This document shows, piece after piece, positions 27,501-34,996 of a DNA stretch of 64,000 bases (positions are counted from its first letter, which is position 1; each line of letters starts with the position of its first letter). Location: the NCBI RefSeq assembly GCF_037095755.1, contig NZ_JBAWKJ010000002.1, positions 620,001 through 684,000 of the forward strand, in the 5' to 3' direction. The position numbers and the translations under genes are program-made. Source of the DNA: Sphingopyxis sp. CCNWLW2. GTDB taxonomy: Bacteria > Pseudomonadota > Alphaproteobacteria > Sphingomonadales > Sphingomonadaceae. The notes under the pieces are model-generated. The model was not told the origin of the DNA. It saw only the letters and a program-made list of their open reading frames with translations, and did no database searches.

Positions 27501-29671
27501 CGCTGAACGGCGGCAAAGCCGAATATCGGGGCCGCAACGTCGCCGCGACCGCCTTCGTCGCCGACACGCCGTACCGTTTCCGCCGCGACGAGATTCAGGG
27601 CAATGGCCTGACGGGCCCGTACCAGCTCGGCGCCAAGGATATCCTGCCAAACAGCGAGCGGATTGTCATCGAAACGCGCGACCGGCTGCACAGCGAACGC
27701 ATTGTCGAGACGATCAGCCTGACGCGCCATGTCGATTATGACATCGACTATCTGTCGGGCACGCTTCGCTTTCGCGAACCCGTGCTTAGCCGTTCGTCGG
27801 ACCTCGACCCGCAATTCATCGTCGCCGAATATGAAGTCGATGGCGTCGGCCAGCGCGTGCTCAACGCCGGCGGCCGCGTCAGCTATCAGTCGAATGACGA
27901 GAAGCTGCGCGTCGGTGCGACCTTCATCCACGACGAAGATGGCAACGCCAAGACCAACCTCGGCGGTGTGGACGCGCGTTATCGCCCGACGATCGAAACA
28001 GAAGTCCGCGCCGAACTCGCGGTCAGCGATGCCAAGGCAACCAATGGCAGCGCCGCCGCCAATGGCACCGCGAAGGCGTGGCTGATCGAGGCCGAGCATC
28101 ACAGCAGCAACGCCGATTTCCTCGCTTACGTCCGTGAGCGCGAGACCGGTTTCGGCACCGGTCAGCTCAACAGCAGCGAGAACGGCACGCGCAAATTCGG
28201 CTTCGACGCGCGCGTAAAAGTCAGCCAAACGTTGTCGGTCACCGGCAGCGCATGGCAGGAGGATTATCTCGAAACGAGCGCGCGTCGTCGCGCCGCCCGA
28301 GCGCTCGTCGAATATGACAATGGCACCAGCGTCGCGCGCGCCGGATTGACGCACGCCGACGACCGTTTGACCGACGGCACGCGCAATCGGTCGAACATCG
28401 TCCAGCTCGGCGCGACGCAGCGATTGATGGGCAAACGCCTCGAACTCGACGCACAGACCGAATTTGCCCTCGGCGGCAAAGACGCGAGCATCGATTTCCC
28501 GACGAGGCATCGCGTGGGCGCGCGCTACGCGATCAATCGCGACGTCAACCTCGTCGGCAGCTACGAGATCGCCGACGGGGACACGATCAAGGCGCGCACC
28601 GCGCGGGTCGGTTTCGACCTGACGCCTTGGTCCGGCGGGCGCCTGCTCGCGACCGCGAACAGCCAAGAAATTGGCGAATATGGTCCGCGCAGCTTTGCCG
28701 CTTATGGCCTGTCGCAGTCGCTGAAGCTTGGCGAGCGCTGGTCGGTCGACCTGTCGGTTGACGGCAACCGCACGATCAGCGGCATCCGCGCCAAGGACGT
28801 GCTCAATGTCGACCATCCCGTCGCATCGGGCGGGTTCCTTGGCGGCAATGGCACACTCACCGAGGATTTTCTCGCGATCAGCACCGGCGCGACCTATCGC
28901 GCCGATCGCTGGACGCTGACCGGCCGCGCCGAATATCGCGATGGCGAGATCGCCAATCGTTACGGCCTGACGCTCGGCGGGCTCCGCCAGCTCGGCGAAG
29001 GCCGCGCGCTGGGTGCGCTCTTTACCTACGCCAAGGCGAGCGGCAGCGGTCCGACCCCGACGACCGAAGTGATCCAGTTCGAAATGAGCTGGGCGCATCG
29101 CCCCGCCGATTCGCGGATTGCGTGGCTCAACAAGAGCGAATTCCGTTCGGATAAGGTCCGCGACGCGGTCGCGGGTCAGGCCGGGCCGATTGGCGGCACC
29201 CTGACGATCGATGGCGACGCGACGAGCCGCCGCCTGCTCAACAGCCTGTCGGTCAACTGGACCCCGCTCGGCGATCGCGGCGACCGGCGCGACAATGACC
29301 GCATGTGGTACGAGCGCGCCGAAATCGGTTTCTTCTGGGGCACGCGCTATAATTTCGACCGCTTCGGCGTCGATGATGTGAAGGGCTGGTCGAACCTGAT
29401 CGGTGCCGACTTCCGCTTCAACCTTGGCGAAGATGTCGGTGTGGGTGCGTCGGGAACCGTACGCGTCGGGACCGATGCCGATACCGTCAGCTGGGCGGGC
29501 GGCCCGACGGTGACGCTGGCGCCGATGAAAAATGCGAACATCACCTTCGGCTATAATTTCACGGGCTTCCACGACCGCGATTTCGAAGACACGCGTTTCT
29601 CGCGCTCGGGCGCCTATGTGACCTTCAAGCTGAAGTTCGACCAGACGAGTTTCGCGGGGCTGGGGCTATAG
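24557..29671 (+). CDS. Giant outer-membrane protein: DUF11 and carboxypeptidase-regulatory domains fused to a beta-barrel
   Basis: The product has 1704 residues. Signal peptide 1-28 (ending ARAQ). Residues 29-56 repeat the VISNTASAQW...LSNRVDVTV block of genes 1 and 3. A beta-rich region follows, then a DUF11 domain at about 369-490 (VPGDVIQYRIEVANRDARR), a carboxypeptidase-regulatory/SdrD-B-like domain at about 504-575 (SYTVTDADGRYHFEGVRPG), and from about 857 to the end alternating amphipathic strands of an outer-membrane beta-barrel (for example FGYNFTGFHDRDFED). It has no TonB box or plug. The likely role is surface display or export of the small DUF11 proteins, or an adhesin anchor; this is inference. 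Confidence 0.82.
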   Translation: MALGTKYFGLVTALVAAALLPAIPAARAQVISNTASAQWTHDGQPGQALSNRVDVTVTPRPAPPPAIATYRLTSGSGTKSVQLAPTQCSRAGARNAAARGASSTIPLGGVYEGISTAPAALQSTDNFRAGEVLVVGVTLASANADPQQRDTLPVALDLENGDREQIVLTETANNSGEFVGFINTVGVPPAVVQGDCRLSVNPGAPLALRVTDQANASLVALATINFLVDPFGIVFDSGDGAPVAGSRLTLVDAVTGQPAQVFGDDGVSAYPSSVVTGQSVTDAGGTTYNFPPGDYRFPFVAPGTYRLIVAPPVPYTAPSRSSPADLAGLRRPDDGQPFTITGASYGNVFTLNSPAPVRVDIPVDQPGLPLILRKTTSTQVAVPGDVIQYRIEVANRDARRSTGAVTVRDMLPAGMRLRADTVRADGVRVTANVAANGREFAVTLPGIAASRSTLLTYLAEVIVSAQPGNALNRATATDNRGSTSNIAEATISIKRDQLGDRMTIIGRITDGGCRVDPGKAGGIMGVRVMLQDGSYTVTDADGRYHFEGVRPGLHVVQIDPSTLPLDREAIDCARSTQSAGSPISRFVEGRGGALKRADFRAVASTPRAAPNHVAIEAPKVLSDPEAAGAGRDWLAGQAPGIGWLFPDADHNPRAKAIRAAIKHAPGQTVSLHINGKPADALTFEGVSKSADGSIAISLWRGLEIREGENRLVAEVRDANGVTIETLERGVHYSITPMRASLIREKSVLVADGVTRPVIAVRLIDRNGKPIRAGLTGDFSVPAPYYPAVEADAQQARQLAGLERAQPVWKIDGDDGIATIELEPTTASGTLAMDFTFRDDKVTRKQTIETWLDPGDRPWTVVGFAAGTLGYNTLDDRMEPMAETLDDLNADARLALYAKGRVRGKWLMTLAYDSDKDKDDARFGGVIDPRAYYTIYADRNETRYDAASVRKLYLRLERPQFYAMFGDIETGISEPELARYQRALNGGKAEYRGRNVAATAFVADTPYRFRRDEIQGNGLTGPYQLGAKDILPNSERIVIETRDRLHSERIVETISLTRHVDYDIDYLSGTLRFREPVLSRSSDLDPQFIVAEYEVDGVGQRVLNAGGRVSYQSNDEKLRVGATFIHDEDGNAKTNLGGVDARYRPTIETEVRAELAVSDAKATNGSAAANGTAKAWLIEAEHHSSNADFLAYVRERETGFGTGQLNSSENGTRKFGFDARVKVSQTLSVTGSAWQEDYLETSARRRAARALVEYDNGTSVARAGLTHADDRLTDGTRNRSNIVQLGATQRLMGKRLELDAQTEFALGGKDASIDFPTRHRVGARYAINRDVNLVGSYEIADGDTIKARTARVGFDLTPWSGGRLLATANSQEIGEYGPRSFAAYGLSQSLKLGERWSVDLSVDGNRTISGIRAKDVLNVDHPVASGGFLGGNGTLTEDFLAISTGATYRADRWTLTGRAEYRDGEIANRYGLTLGGLRQLGEGRALGALFTYAKASGSGPTPTTEVIQFEMSWAHRPADSRIAWLNKSEFRSDKVRDAVAGQAGPIGGTLTIDGDATSRRLLNSLSVNWTPLGDRGDRRDNDRMWYERAEIGFFWGTRYNFDRFGVDDVKGWSNLIGADFRFNLGEDVGVGASGTVRVGTDADTVSWAGGPTVTLAPMKNANITFGYNFTGFHDRDFEDTRFSRSGAYVTFKLKFDQTSFAGLGL

Positions 29672-29686
29672 ACCGACCGCGGGAGG

Positions 29687-29732
29687 AACGAAGCAATCCG
29701 GGGCGATGTCCACCGCCCCGGATTGTTTCGTT
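29687..29732. terminator. Long hairpin between convergent transcripts
   Basis: A 19-bp stem (AACGAAGCAATCCGGGGCG with CGCCCCGGATTGTTTCGTT, one G-U) with an 8-base loop lies between the giant surface gene and the E2 gene. It can serve both strands as a transcript end. Confidence 0.7.
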
Positions 29733-29747
29733 GTCATCGCTTCGCGA

Positions 29748-31025
29748 TCAGTCTGCGAACAGCAGGACGGGCGTCTCGATCAACTTCTTGAGCGCCTGCA
29801 CATAGCTTGCGGCATCCCAGCCATCGACGACACGGTGGTCGCAGCTGATCGACAGGTTCATCAGCTTCGCGCGGCGGATTTCGTCGCCGTCGAAGACCGG
29901 GCGTTCGACGATCTTGTTCGGGCCGATGATCGCGACTTCGGGCCGGTTGATCACCGGGGTCGTCGCGATGCCGCCGAGCGGGCCCAAGGAGGTGACGGTC
30001 AGCGTGCCGCCGGTCAGTTCCTCGACCTTTGCCTTGCCGGTGCGTGCGGCTTCGGCAAGGCGGGTGATCTCGCTCGCGAGCTGCCAGACATTTTTGTCCT
30101 GCGCATCGCGGATGACGGGAACCATCAGCCCGGCGTCGGTCTGCGTCGCCATGCCGAGATGCACCGCGCCGTAACGCGTCACCACGCCGCCTTCGTCATC
30201 GTAGCGCGCGTTGATCATGGGGAACTGCGGGATCGTGCGGCAGATCGCGACGATCAGGAAGGGCAGCATCGTCAGCTTCGGACGGCCGCCGCGGTTGGCG
30301 TTGAGGTCGGCGCGCATCTCTTCGAGCGCGGTGACGTCCATTTCCTCGACATAGGTGAAATGCGGGATCGCGCGCTTCGACGCCGCCATATTCTCGGCGA
30401 TCTTGCGGCGCATGCCGATGACCTTGATCGGTTCATCGGTGCGGGCGCGGCTGGCGCCGGGGGCATGATAGCCCTGCCCGCCGCTGTAGCGGAGGAAGGC
30501 GTCGAGATCGGCGTGACGAATGCGGTCGCCTTCGGCCTGAACCTGGCCAAGATCGACGCCGAGGTCCTTGGCGCGGGCGCGAACGGCGGGCGACGCCAGC
30601 ACGGCGCGGCTGTGGTCTGCGGTCACGACCGGCGCGGGTGCCGGGACCGGGGCCGGGGCCGGAGCTGCGACGGGCGCAGGCGCAGAAACCTCGGCGACCG
30701 AAACCTCTTCGGCCCCCGGCGTCTCGGCTTCGATCTGCTTCTCGACCGGCGTGTCCGCAGGCGGCGCCTCGACATCGCCATCGTCGTCGGTTTCGATCAC
30801 CGCGAGCGTCGAGCCGATCGGGATCAGGTCGCCGACCTCGCCCGCCAGTTCGACGACGATCCCCGAAACGGGCGATTCCATTTCGACGGTCGCCTTGTCG
30901 GTCATCATATCGGCGAGCTGCGCGTCTTCCTCGACGCGCTCGCCGATCTTGACGTGCCAGGCGACGATTTCGGCCTCGGCGATGCCTTCGCCGATGTCGG
31001 GCAGACGGAATGAATAACGGGCCAT
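29748..31025 (-). CDS. bkdB: Dihydrolipoyl acyltransferase (E2) of branched-chain 2-oxoacid dehydrogenase
   Basis: The E2 core transfers the acyl group from lipoamide to CoA. The product has 425 residues: lipoyl domain 1-80 with the modified Lys in TDKATVEM, a Pro/Ala/Glu linker, a peripheral-subunit-binding domain around 140-180 (SPAVRARAKDLGVDL), and the catalytic domain with HRVVDGWDAASY near residue 395. It follows E1beta by four bases. No E3 gene is in the window. Confidence 0.94.
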   Translation of the reverse strand: MARYSFRLPDIGEGIAEAEIVAWHVKIGERVEEDAQLADMMTDKATVEMESPVSGIVVELAGEVGDLIPIGSTLAVIETDDDGDVEAPPADTPVEKQIEAETPGAEEVSVAEVSAPAPVAAPAPAPVPAPAPVVTADHSRAVLASPAVRARAKDLGVDLGQVQAEGDRIRHADLDAFLRYSGGQGYHAPGASRARTDEPIKVIGMRRKIAENMAASKRAIPHFTYVEEMDVTALEEMRADLNANRGGRPKLTMLPFLIVAICRTIPQFPMINARYDDEGGVVTRYGAVHLGMATQTDAGLMVPVIRDAQDKNVWQLASEITRLAEAARTGKAKVEELTGGTLTVTSLGPLGGIATTPVINRPEVAIIGPNKIVERPVFDGDEIRRAKLMNLSISCDHRVVDGWDAASYVQALKKLIETPVLLFAD

Positions 31026-31029
31026 GGCG

Positions 31030-32070
31030 TCAGTCCTTCAAAATCTTGGTCAGCGCGGTCGCGATGCGCACCGGGCCGGGGAAATAGGCCCATTCGAGGC
31101 TATGCGGATAAGGCGTGTCGAAGCCGGTGACGCGTTCGACCGGCGCCTCGAGGTGATAGAAGCAGCGTTCCTGCACCAACGCGGCAAGTTCGGCGCCGAA
31201 GCCCGAGGTGCGCGTCGCTTCGTGGATGATCAGGCAGCGGCCGGTTTTCTTCACCGAGGTTTCGATCGCGTCGATATCGAGCGGCAGCAAGGTGCGCAGG
31301 TCGATGATTTCGGCGTCGATGCCCATTTCCTCGACGATCGTCTTGGTCACATGGACCATCGTGCCATAGACGAGGATGGTAAGCGCCTCGCCAGCGCGCA
31401 CCGTCGCGGCCTTGCCGAGTTCGATACGATAATAATCTTCGGGCACCGCGCTCGCGTCATGCTTCGACCAGGGTTCGACCGGACGGTCGTAATAGCCGCT
31501 GAACGGGCCGTTGTAGATACGCTTGGGTTCGAGGAAAACGACGGGGTCGTTGTCCTCGATCGCCGCGATCAGCAGGCCCTTGGCGTCATAGGGGTTCGAC
31601 GGGATCACCGTCTTCACACCGCAGATGTGCGTCATGATGCTTTCGGGCGACTGGCTGTGGGTCTGGCCGCCGAAGATGCCTCCCCCAAAAGGAGTACGCA
31701 CCGTCATCGGACAGATGAAGTCGGCCGCCGAACGATAACGCAAGCGCGCCGCTTCGCTGACGAGCTGGTCGAGCCCCGGGTAGATATAGTCGGCGAACTG
31801 GATTTCGGGGACCGGGCGCAGCCCATAAGCGCCCATGCCGACCGCGACGCCGATGATGCCGCATTCGTTGATCGGCGTGTCGAACACGCGGGTCTTGCCA
31901 TGTTTCTTCTGCAGGCCCGCGGTCGCGCGGAACACGCCGCCGAAGAAGCCGACGTCCTCGCCCATCACGACCATGTTCGGGTCGCGTTCGAGCATGACGT
32001 CCATGGCGCTGTTGATCGCCTCGATCATGTTCATGGTCTTGGTGGCGGTTTGGGTCTCGGCGCTCATCAT
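31030..32070 (-). CDS. bkdA2: Branched-chain 2-oxoacid dehydrogenase E1 beta subunit
   Basis: The product has 346 residues with the transketolase-like pyrimidine-binding domain (VVMGEDVGFFGGVFRATAGL; DTPINECGIIGVAVGMGAYG) and a C-terminal TPP-enzyme domain (IIDLRTLLPLDIDAIETSVKKTG). The MM start at 32070 overlaps the E1alpha stop by four bases; a longer open frame upstream is out of register with E1alpha and is rejected. Confidence 0.95.
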   Translation of the reverse strand: MMSAETQTATKTMNMIEAINSAMDVMLERDPNMVVMGEDVGFFGGVFRATAGLQKKHGKTRVFDTPINECGIIGVAVGMGAYGLRPVPEIQFADYIYPGLDQLVSEAARLRYRSAADFICPMTVRTPFGGGIFGGQTHSQSPESIMTHICGVKTVIPSNPYDAKGLLIAAIEDNDPVVFLEPKRIYNGPFSGYYDRPVEPWSKHDASAVPEDYYRIELGKAATVRAGEALTILVYGTMVHVTKTIVEEMGIDAEIIDLRTLLPLDIDAIETSVKKTGRCLIIHEATRTSGFGAELAALVQERCFYHLEAPVERVTGFDTPYPHSLEWAYFPGPVRIATALTKILKD

Positions 32071-33362
32071 TCGGGCTTCCAGTTGGGGCCGAACTTGGCC
32101 TCTTGCTCGGCGAGCATCTGTGCGCATTGTTCCTTGAGGTGCCAGGGCAGCTCCTCGAACACATCGTCGAACATCGTCTCGAACGGCTGGTGCATGCCGT
32201 GGCCGAGGATGCCGAGCTTTTCCGACTGTTTCTGGGTCGTCTTGACCAGGTCGTCGAGTTCCCTCGCCTGCGCCTCGTGGCGTTCGGCATCCCATTCGCC
32301 GAGCGCCTCGAGATGCTGGCGCAGCCGCGCGATCGGATCGCCGAGCGGCCAGGCGGTCGCCTCGTCGGCGGCGCGATAGGCGCTCGGATCGTCCGAGGTG
32401 CTGTGGCCTTCGCTCCGATAGGTGAAATGCTCGATCAAAGTCGGGCCGTTGTTCGTCCGCGCACGATCCGCGGCCCACTGCGTCGCGGCATAAACCGCGA
32501 GCGGATCATTGCCGTCGATGCGCAGCCCCGCGATGCCATAACCCACCGCGCGTGCCGCGAAGGTCGTGCGCTCGCCGCCGGCGAAGCCCGAGAAGCTGGA
32601 GATCGCCCACTGATTGTTCACGACGTTGAAGATGACCGGGGCGTTATAAACGGTCGCAAAGGTCAACGCCGAGTGGAAATCGCCCTCGGCCGACGAGCCC
32701 TCGCCGCACCAGACGGTCGCGATGCGGCTGTCGCCTTTCGACGCCGAGGCCATCGCCCAGCCCACCGCCTGCGGATATTGCGTCGCGAGGTTGCCCGACA
32801 CGCTGAAGAAACCATGCTCGGGCGCCGAGTACATGATCGGCAGCTGGCGTCCCATCAGGTGATCGCCGCGGTTCGAGTAGATCTGGTTCATCATCTGGAT
32901 CAGCGGATAGTCGCGCGCGATCAGAATGCCCTGCTGGCGATAGCTGGGGAAACACATGTCGCCGCGATCGATCGCCATCGTCGAGGCGACCGAGGTCGCT
33001 TCTTCGCCGGTACACTTCATATAGAAGCTGGTCTTGCCCTGCCGCTGCGCACGGAACATGCGGTCGTCGAAAGCGCGGGTGAGCATCATGTAGCGCAGCA
33101 TCGTGCGCAGCCGCTCGGGCGACAGCTTCGGATCCCACTGCCCCTTCGCCTGCCCGTCGAAATCGAGGACGCGGACGAGGCCATAGCTCAGCTCGCGCAT
33201 CGCATCGGGCTTGGTCGCTTCGCTCGGGCGCGGGGTCGCTTCGACCGCGGGAACTTCGATATCGCCAAAGTCCGGGGTATCGCCGGGGCGATAGCGCGGT
33301 TCGGGGATATGAAGCGACAGCGGCGGCAAATTGCTCGCCGGGCGCTGAGGCGTCTCAGGCAT
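32067..33362 (-). CDS. bkdA1: Branched-chain 2-oxoacid dehydrogenase E1 alpha subunit
   Basis: The product has 431 residues. The TPP-binding motif is WCGEGSSAEGDFHSAL...NVVNNQWAIS near residue 230. Others are RQQGILIARDYPL and HFTYRSEGHSTSDDPSAYR (phosphorylation-loop region). The long N-terminal extension (about 90 residues) is normal for the bacterial BCKDH alpha subunit and separates it from pyruvate dehydrogenase. It is first in the bkd operon. Confidence 0.95.
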   Translation of the reverse strand: MPETPQRPASNLPPLSLHIPEPRYRPGDTPDFGDIEVPAVEATPRPSEATKPDAMRELSYGLVRVLDFDGQAKGQWDPKLSPERLRTMLRYMMLTRAFDDRMFRAQRQGKTSFYMKCTGEEATSVASTMAIDRGDMCFPSYRQQGILIARDYPLIQMMNQIYSNRGDHLMGRQLPIMYSAPEHGFFSVSGNLATQYPQAVGWAMASASKGDSRIATVWCGEGSSAEGDFHSALTFATVYNAPVIFNVVNNQWAISSFSGFAGGERTTFAARAVGYGIAGLRIDGNDPLAVYAATQWAADRARTNNGPTLIEHFTYRSEGHSTSDDPSAYRAADEATAWPLGDPIARLRQHLEALGEWDAERHEAQARELDDLVKTTQKQSEKLGILGHGMHQPFETMFDDVFEELPWHLKEQCAQMLAEQEAKFGPNWKPE

Positions 33363-33411
33363 ATCTTCTTCCCTTTGAAGGCGCGAATCGGCGCCTAGTT
33401 ATATTTCAACG

Positions 33412-33436
33412 TGGCGACATATTATTACGGTCGCCA
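33412..33436. promoter_or_regulatory. Operator-like dyad upstream of the bkd operon
   Basis: TGGCGAC (33412-33418) and GTCGCCA (33430-33436) flank an AT-rich 11-base spacer, 50-74 bases before the E1alpha ATG. The 18-base repeat spacing fits one dimeric regulator. No regulator gene is adjacent. Confidence 0.45.
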
Positions 33437-33456
33437 TACGAATGCAACGGCGGCCA

Positions 33457-33726
33457 TCAGACCGCGACGGGCGCGGAAATATGCGCTTGCGGCGCATAAT
33501 CCTCGACCGCGAAATCCTCGAACCGATAGTCGAAAATGCTCGAAGGCTGCCGAAGGATGCGGAGCTTGGGCGCGCCATCCGGAACGCGCGACAGCTGTTG
33601 TTCGACCAGCTCGGCGTGGTTCAGGTAGAGATGCACGTCGCCGCCGGTCCAGACGAGTTCGTGGGCGTGAAGCCCCGCTTGCTCGGCAACCATCCGCGTG
33701 AGGAGCGCCGCTTCGAAGACATTGAA
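33457..33726 (-). pseudogene. thyA: 3' fragment of the resident thymidylate synthase gene
   Basis: The frame FNVFEAALLTRMVAEQAGL...DVHLYLNHAELVEQQL...DYRFEDFAVEDYAPQAHISAPVAV is the C-terminal third of ThyA, including the dUMP/folate residues of the LYLNH segment and the usual C-terminal PVAV. Its natural upstream partner lies at 39528-40192, about 5.8 kb away, and continues exactly where this fragment begins (GLGFP | FNVFEA). It cannot make an enzyme alone. The frame continues into the insert on its 5' side without similarity. Confidence 0.9.
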
Positions 33727-33778
33727 GGCTTTTCCGGTCAGTAGGTATTTAGCCCGAATCGCTATTCTAGGTTTATGA

Positions 33779-33828
33779 GGCTGGGGGAGGCGCTGTGCCC
33801 TCACCATAGCTCGGCGCCTCCCCCAGCC
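33779..33828. repeat. 15-bp perfect inverted repeat near the left end of the insert
   Basis: GGCTGGGGGAGGCGC (33779-33793) and GCGCCTCCCCCAGCC (33814-33828) flank a 20-base loop. There is no U-run, so it is not an obvious terminator. It lies about 50 bases inside the insert end. Confidence 0.75.
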
Positions 33829-33860
33829 CTTCACATCGTTAGCGAAAGCATGCCAACGGA

Positions 33861-33879
33861 CCCAGCGCCCCGCGCTGGG
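33861..33879. repeat. Second short hairpin in the left end of the insert
   Basis: CCCAGCGC / GCGCTGGG with the loop CCC, 33 bases after the larger hairpin. The stretch 33727-34113 otherwise shows no gene. Confidence 0.6.
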
Positions 33880-34113
33880 CCCGGTCAACTCTAGGGAGCC
33901 ACCGCAGTTCGTTTTCGTCGCCACAACCATGATCAATTGATACGGCCCGGGAATATTCAAGTCTACGGCTGAGACTAGCTCGGATAGGCTCCGAAGGCGA
34001 AGGCAAACAAATACGATCAAAATGCATAGGGGACGGTGTCAGCTCGCCGAGGCCATCGCGCTTTTATCAACCTATGCGGCTCTTGAGGACCAGCAAGGCA
34101 TGAGCGGCATTTG

Positions 34114-34347
34114 CTAGTTGGGCGCTTTGACGGACTTGCAGTCCTTGAGAGTGACCTCCACTAAAAGTTCACTTGGCTGAATGACGTCACCGCCAAATTG
34201 CTCGACTATGCGAGGGTCATTGACCATGATGATGACGTGCCACCTCGCTCGAGTACGAGGGTTGCCCCAATCGATGACAATCTGCTCGGCGCATGGATCG
34301 GCGACGATCATTTGACCGAACTGCCCAATCACGCGAGCCGCGGCCAT
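34114..34347 (-). CDS. Possible truncated ORF, 77 codons, unknown function
   Basis: This minus frame ([24 protein letters not shown]...[22 protein letters not shown]) has balanced amino-acid composition and reads like a genuine C-terminal segment, more so than the opposing plus frame over the same bases. It appears to lose its 5' part near 34320, where the methyltransferase fragment on the other strand begins to match its family. No family is recognised. Confidence 0.3.
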   Translation of the reverse strand: MAAARVIGQFGQMIVADPCAEQIVIDWGNPRTRARWHVIIMVNDPRIVEQFGGDVIQPSELLVEVTLKDCKSVKAPN

Positions 34348-34746
34348 ATGGAAAGCGATCTGTCAAGATATGCTTTTGCTGCGGCGTTTGCCGAAATTTT
34401 CGGCCAGTCGCCAAAGGCGGATCAATTCCCTGCGGGCCTCGCGCCCAACCACAAGAATTGGGACAGCGGCAAATTCGCTGATCGCTTTCGGGTACAGGGC
34501 TGGGGATCGCCATCCACGACCGTCACGAGCCATATCTCCAAGGACGGTCATTATTTTATCCACCCTGATCCCAGGCAATGCCGCAGCCTCACGGTAAGGG
34601 AAGCTGCGAGATTGCAGACCTTTCCCGACAATTACTTCTTCGAGGGGAACCGGACGCAGCAATATGTGCAGGTCGGCAATGCCGTTCCCCCGTTGCTGGC
34701 CAACCAGATTGCGGAGGTGATCGCCGAAATGCTTGGCGCGATCTGA
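34198..34746 (+). pseudogene. C-terminal fragment of a C5-cytosine DNA methyltransferase
   Basis: The frame starts at a TTG, but homology is convincing only from about 34318 ([19 protein letters not shown]). It then shows a target-recognition part ([29 protein letters not shown]) and the last two methyltransferase motifs, [19 protein letters not shown] (IX) and [16 protein letters not shown] (X). Motifs I-VIII, with the SAM site and the catalytic Pro-Cys, are absent. The protein is therefore inactive as a methylase. This methylase subgroup is commonly found with Z1/AIPR clusters. Confidence 0.85.
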
Positions 34747-34996
34747 TTGCCTCGACATACCGCCAAGTCATCCATTATCTGTCGGTCAGGCACGACATTT
34801 TTCATGAGATCGACAGTTCCTGATCCAGCGGCGCAGTTCGGCACGACTGACGCAGCAAGGCCCTCCCCCTGCAGCGATCAGGATGAGGGGTCCGACGTCA
34901 GCAGACGCACTGCCGGGTATGAGCGGCATCTCCGTGGAATGACCAAAGGAGAAATCGGACACGCAGCGGAAAGCGCGTTTCGCTTGACGGCTCCCG
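34747..34996. other. Convergent gap in the insert without a clear gene
   Basis: About 250 bases lie between the methyltransferase fragment (+) and the AIPR stop (-). A plus frame (34747-35007) contains DVSRRTAGYERHLRGM, which faintly recalls the start of a Vsr-type endonuclease, but the rest does not follow, so no call is made. Confidence 0.35.

Noticed and set aside
23420..29572. A 2050-codon open frame antisense to the surface locus
   Set aside because: It runs opposite to several genes with signal peptides, ribosome sites and known domains, crosses gene borders, and is an Arg/Ala/Asp-rich product of high-GC third-position bias.
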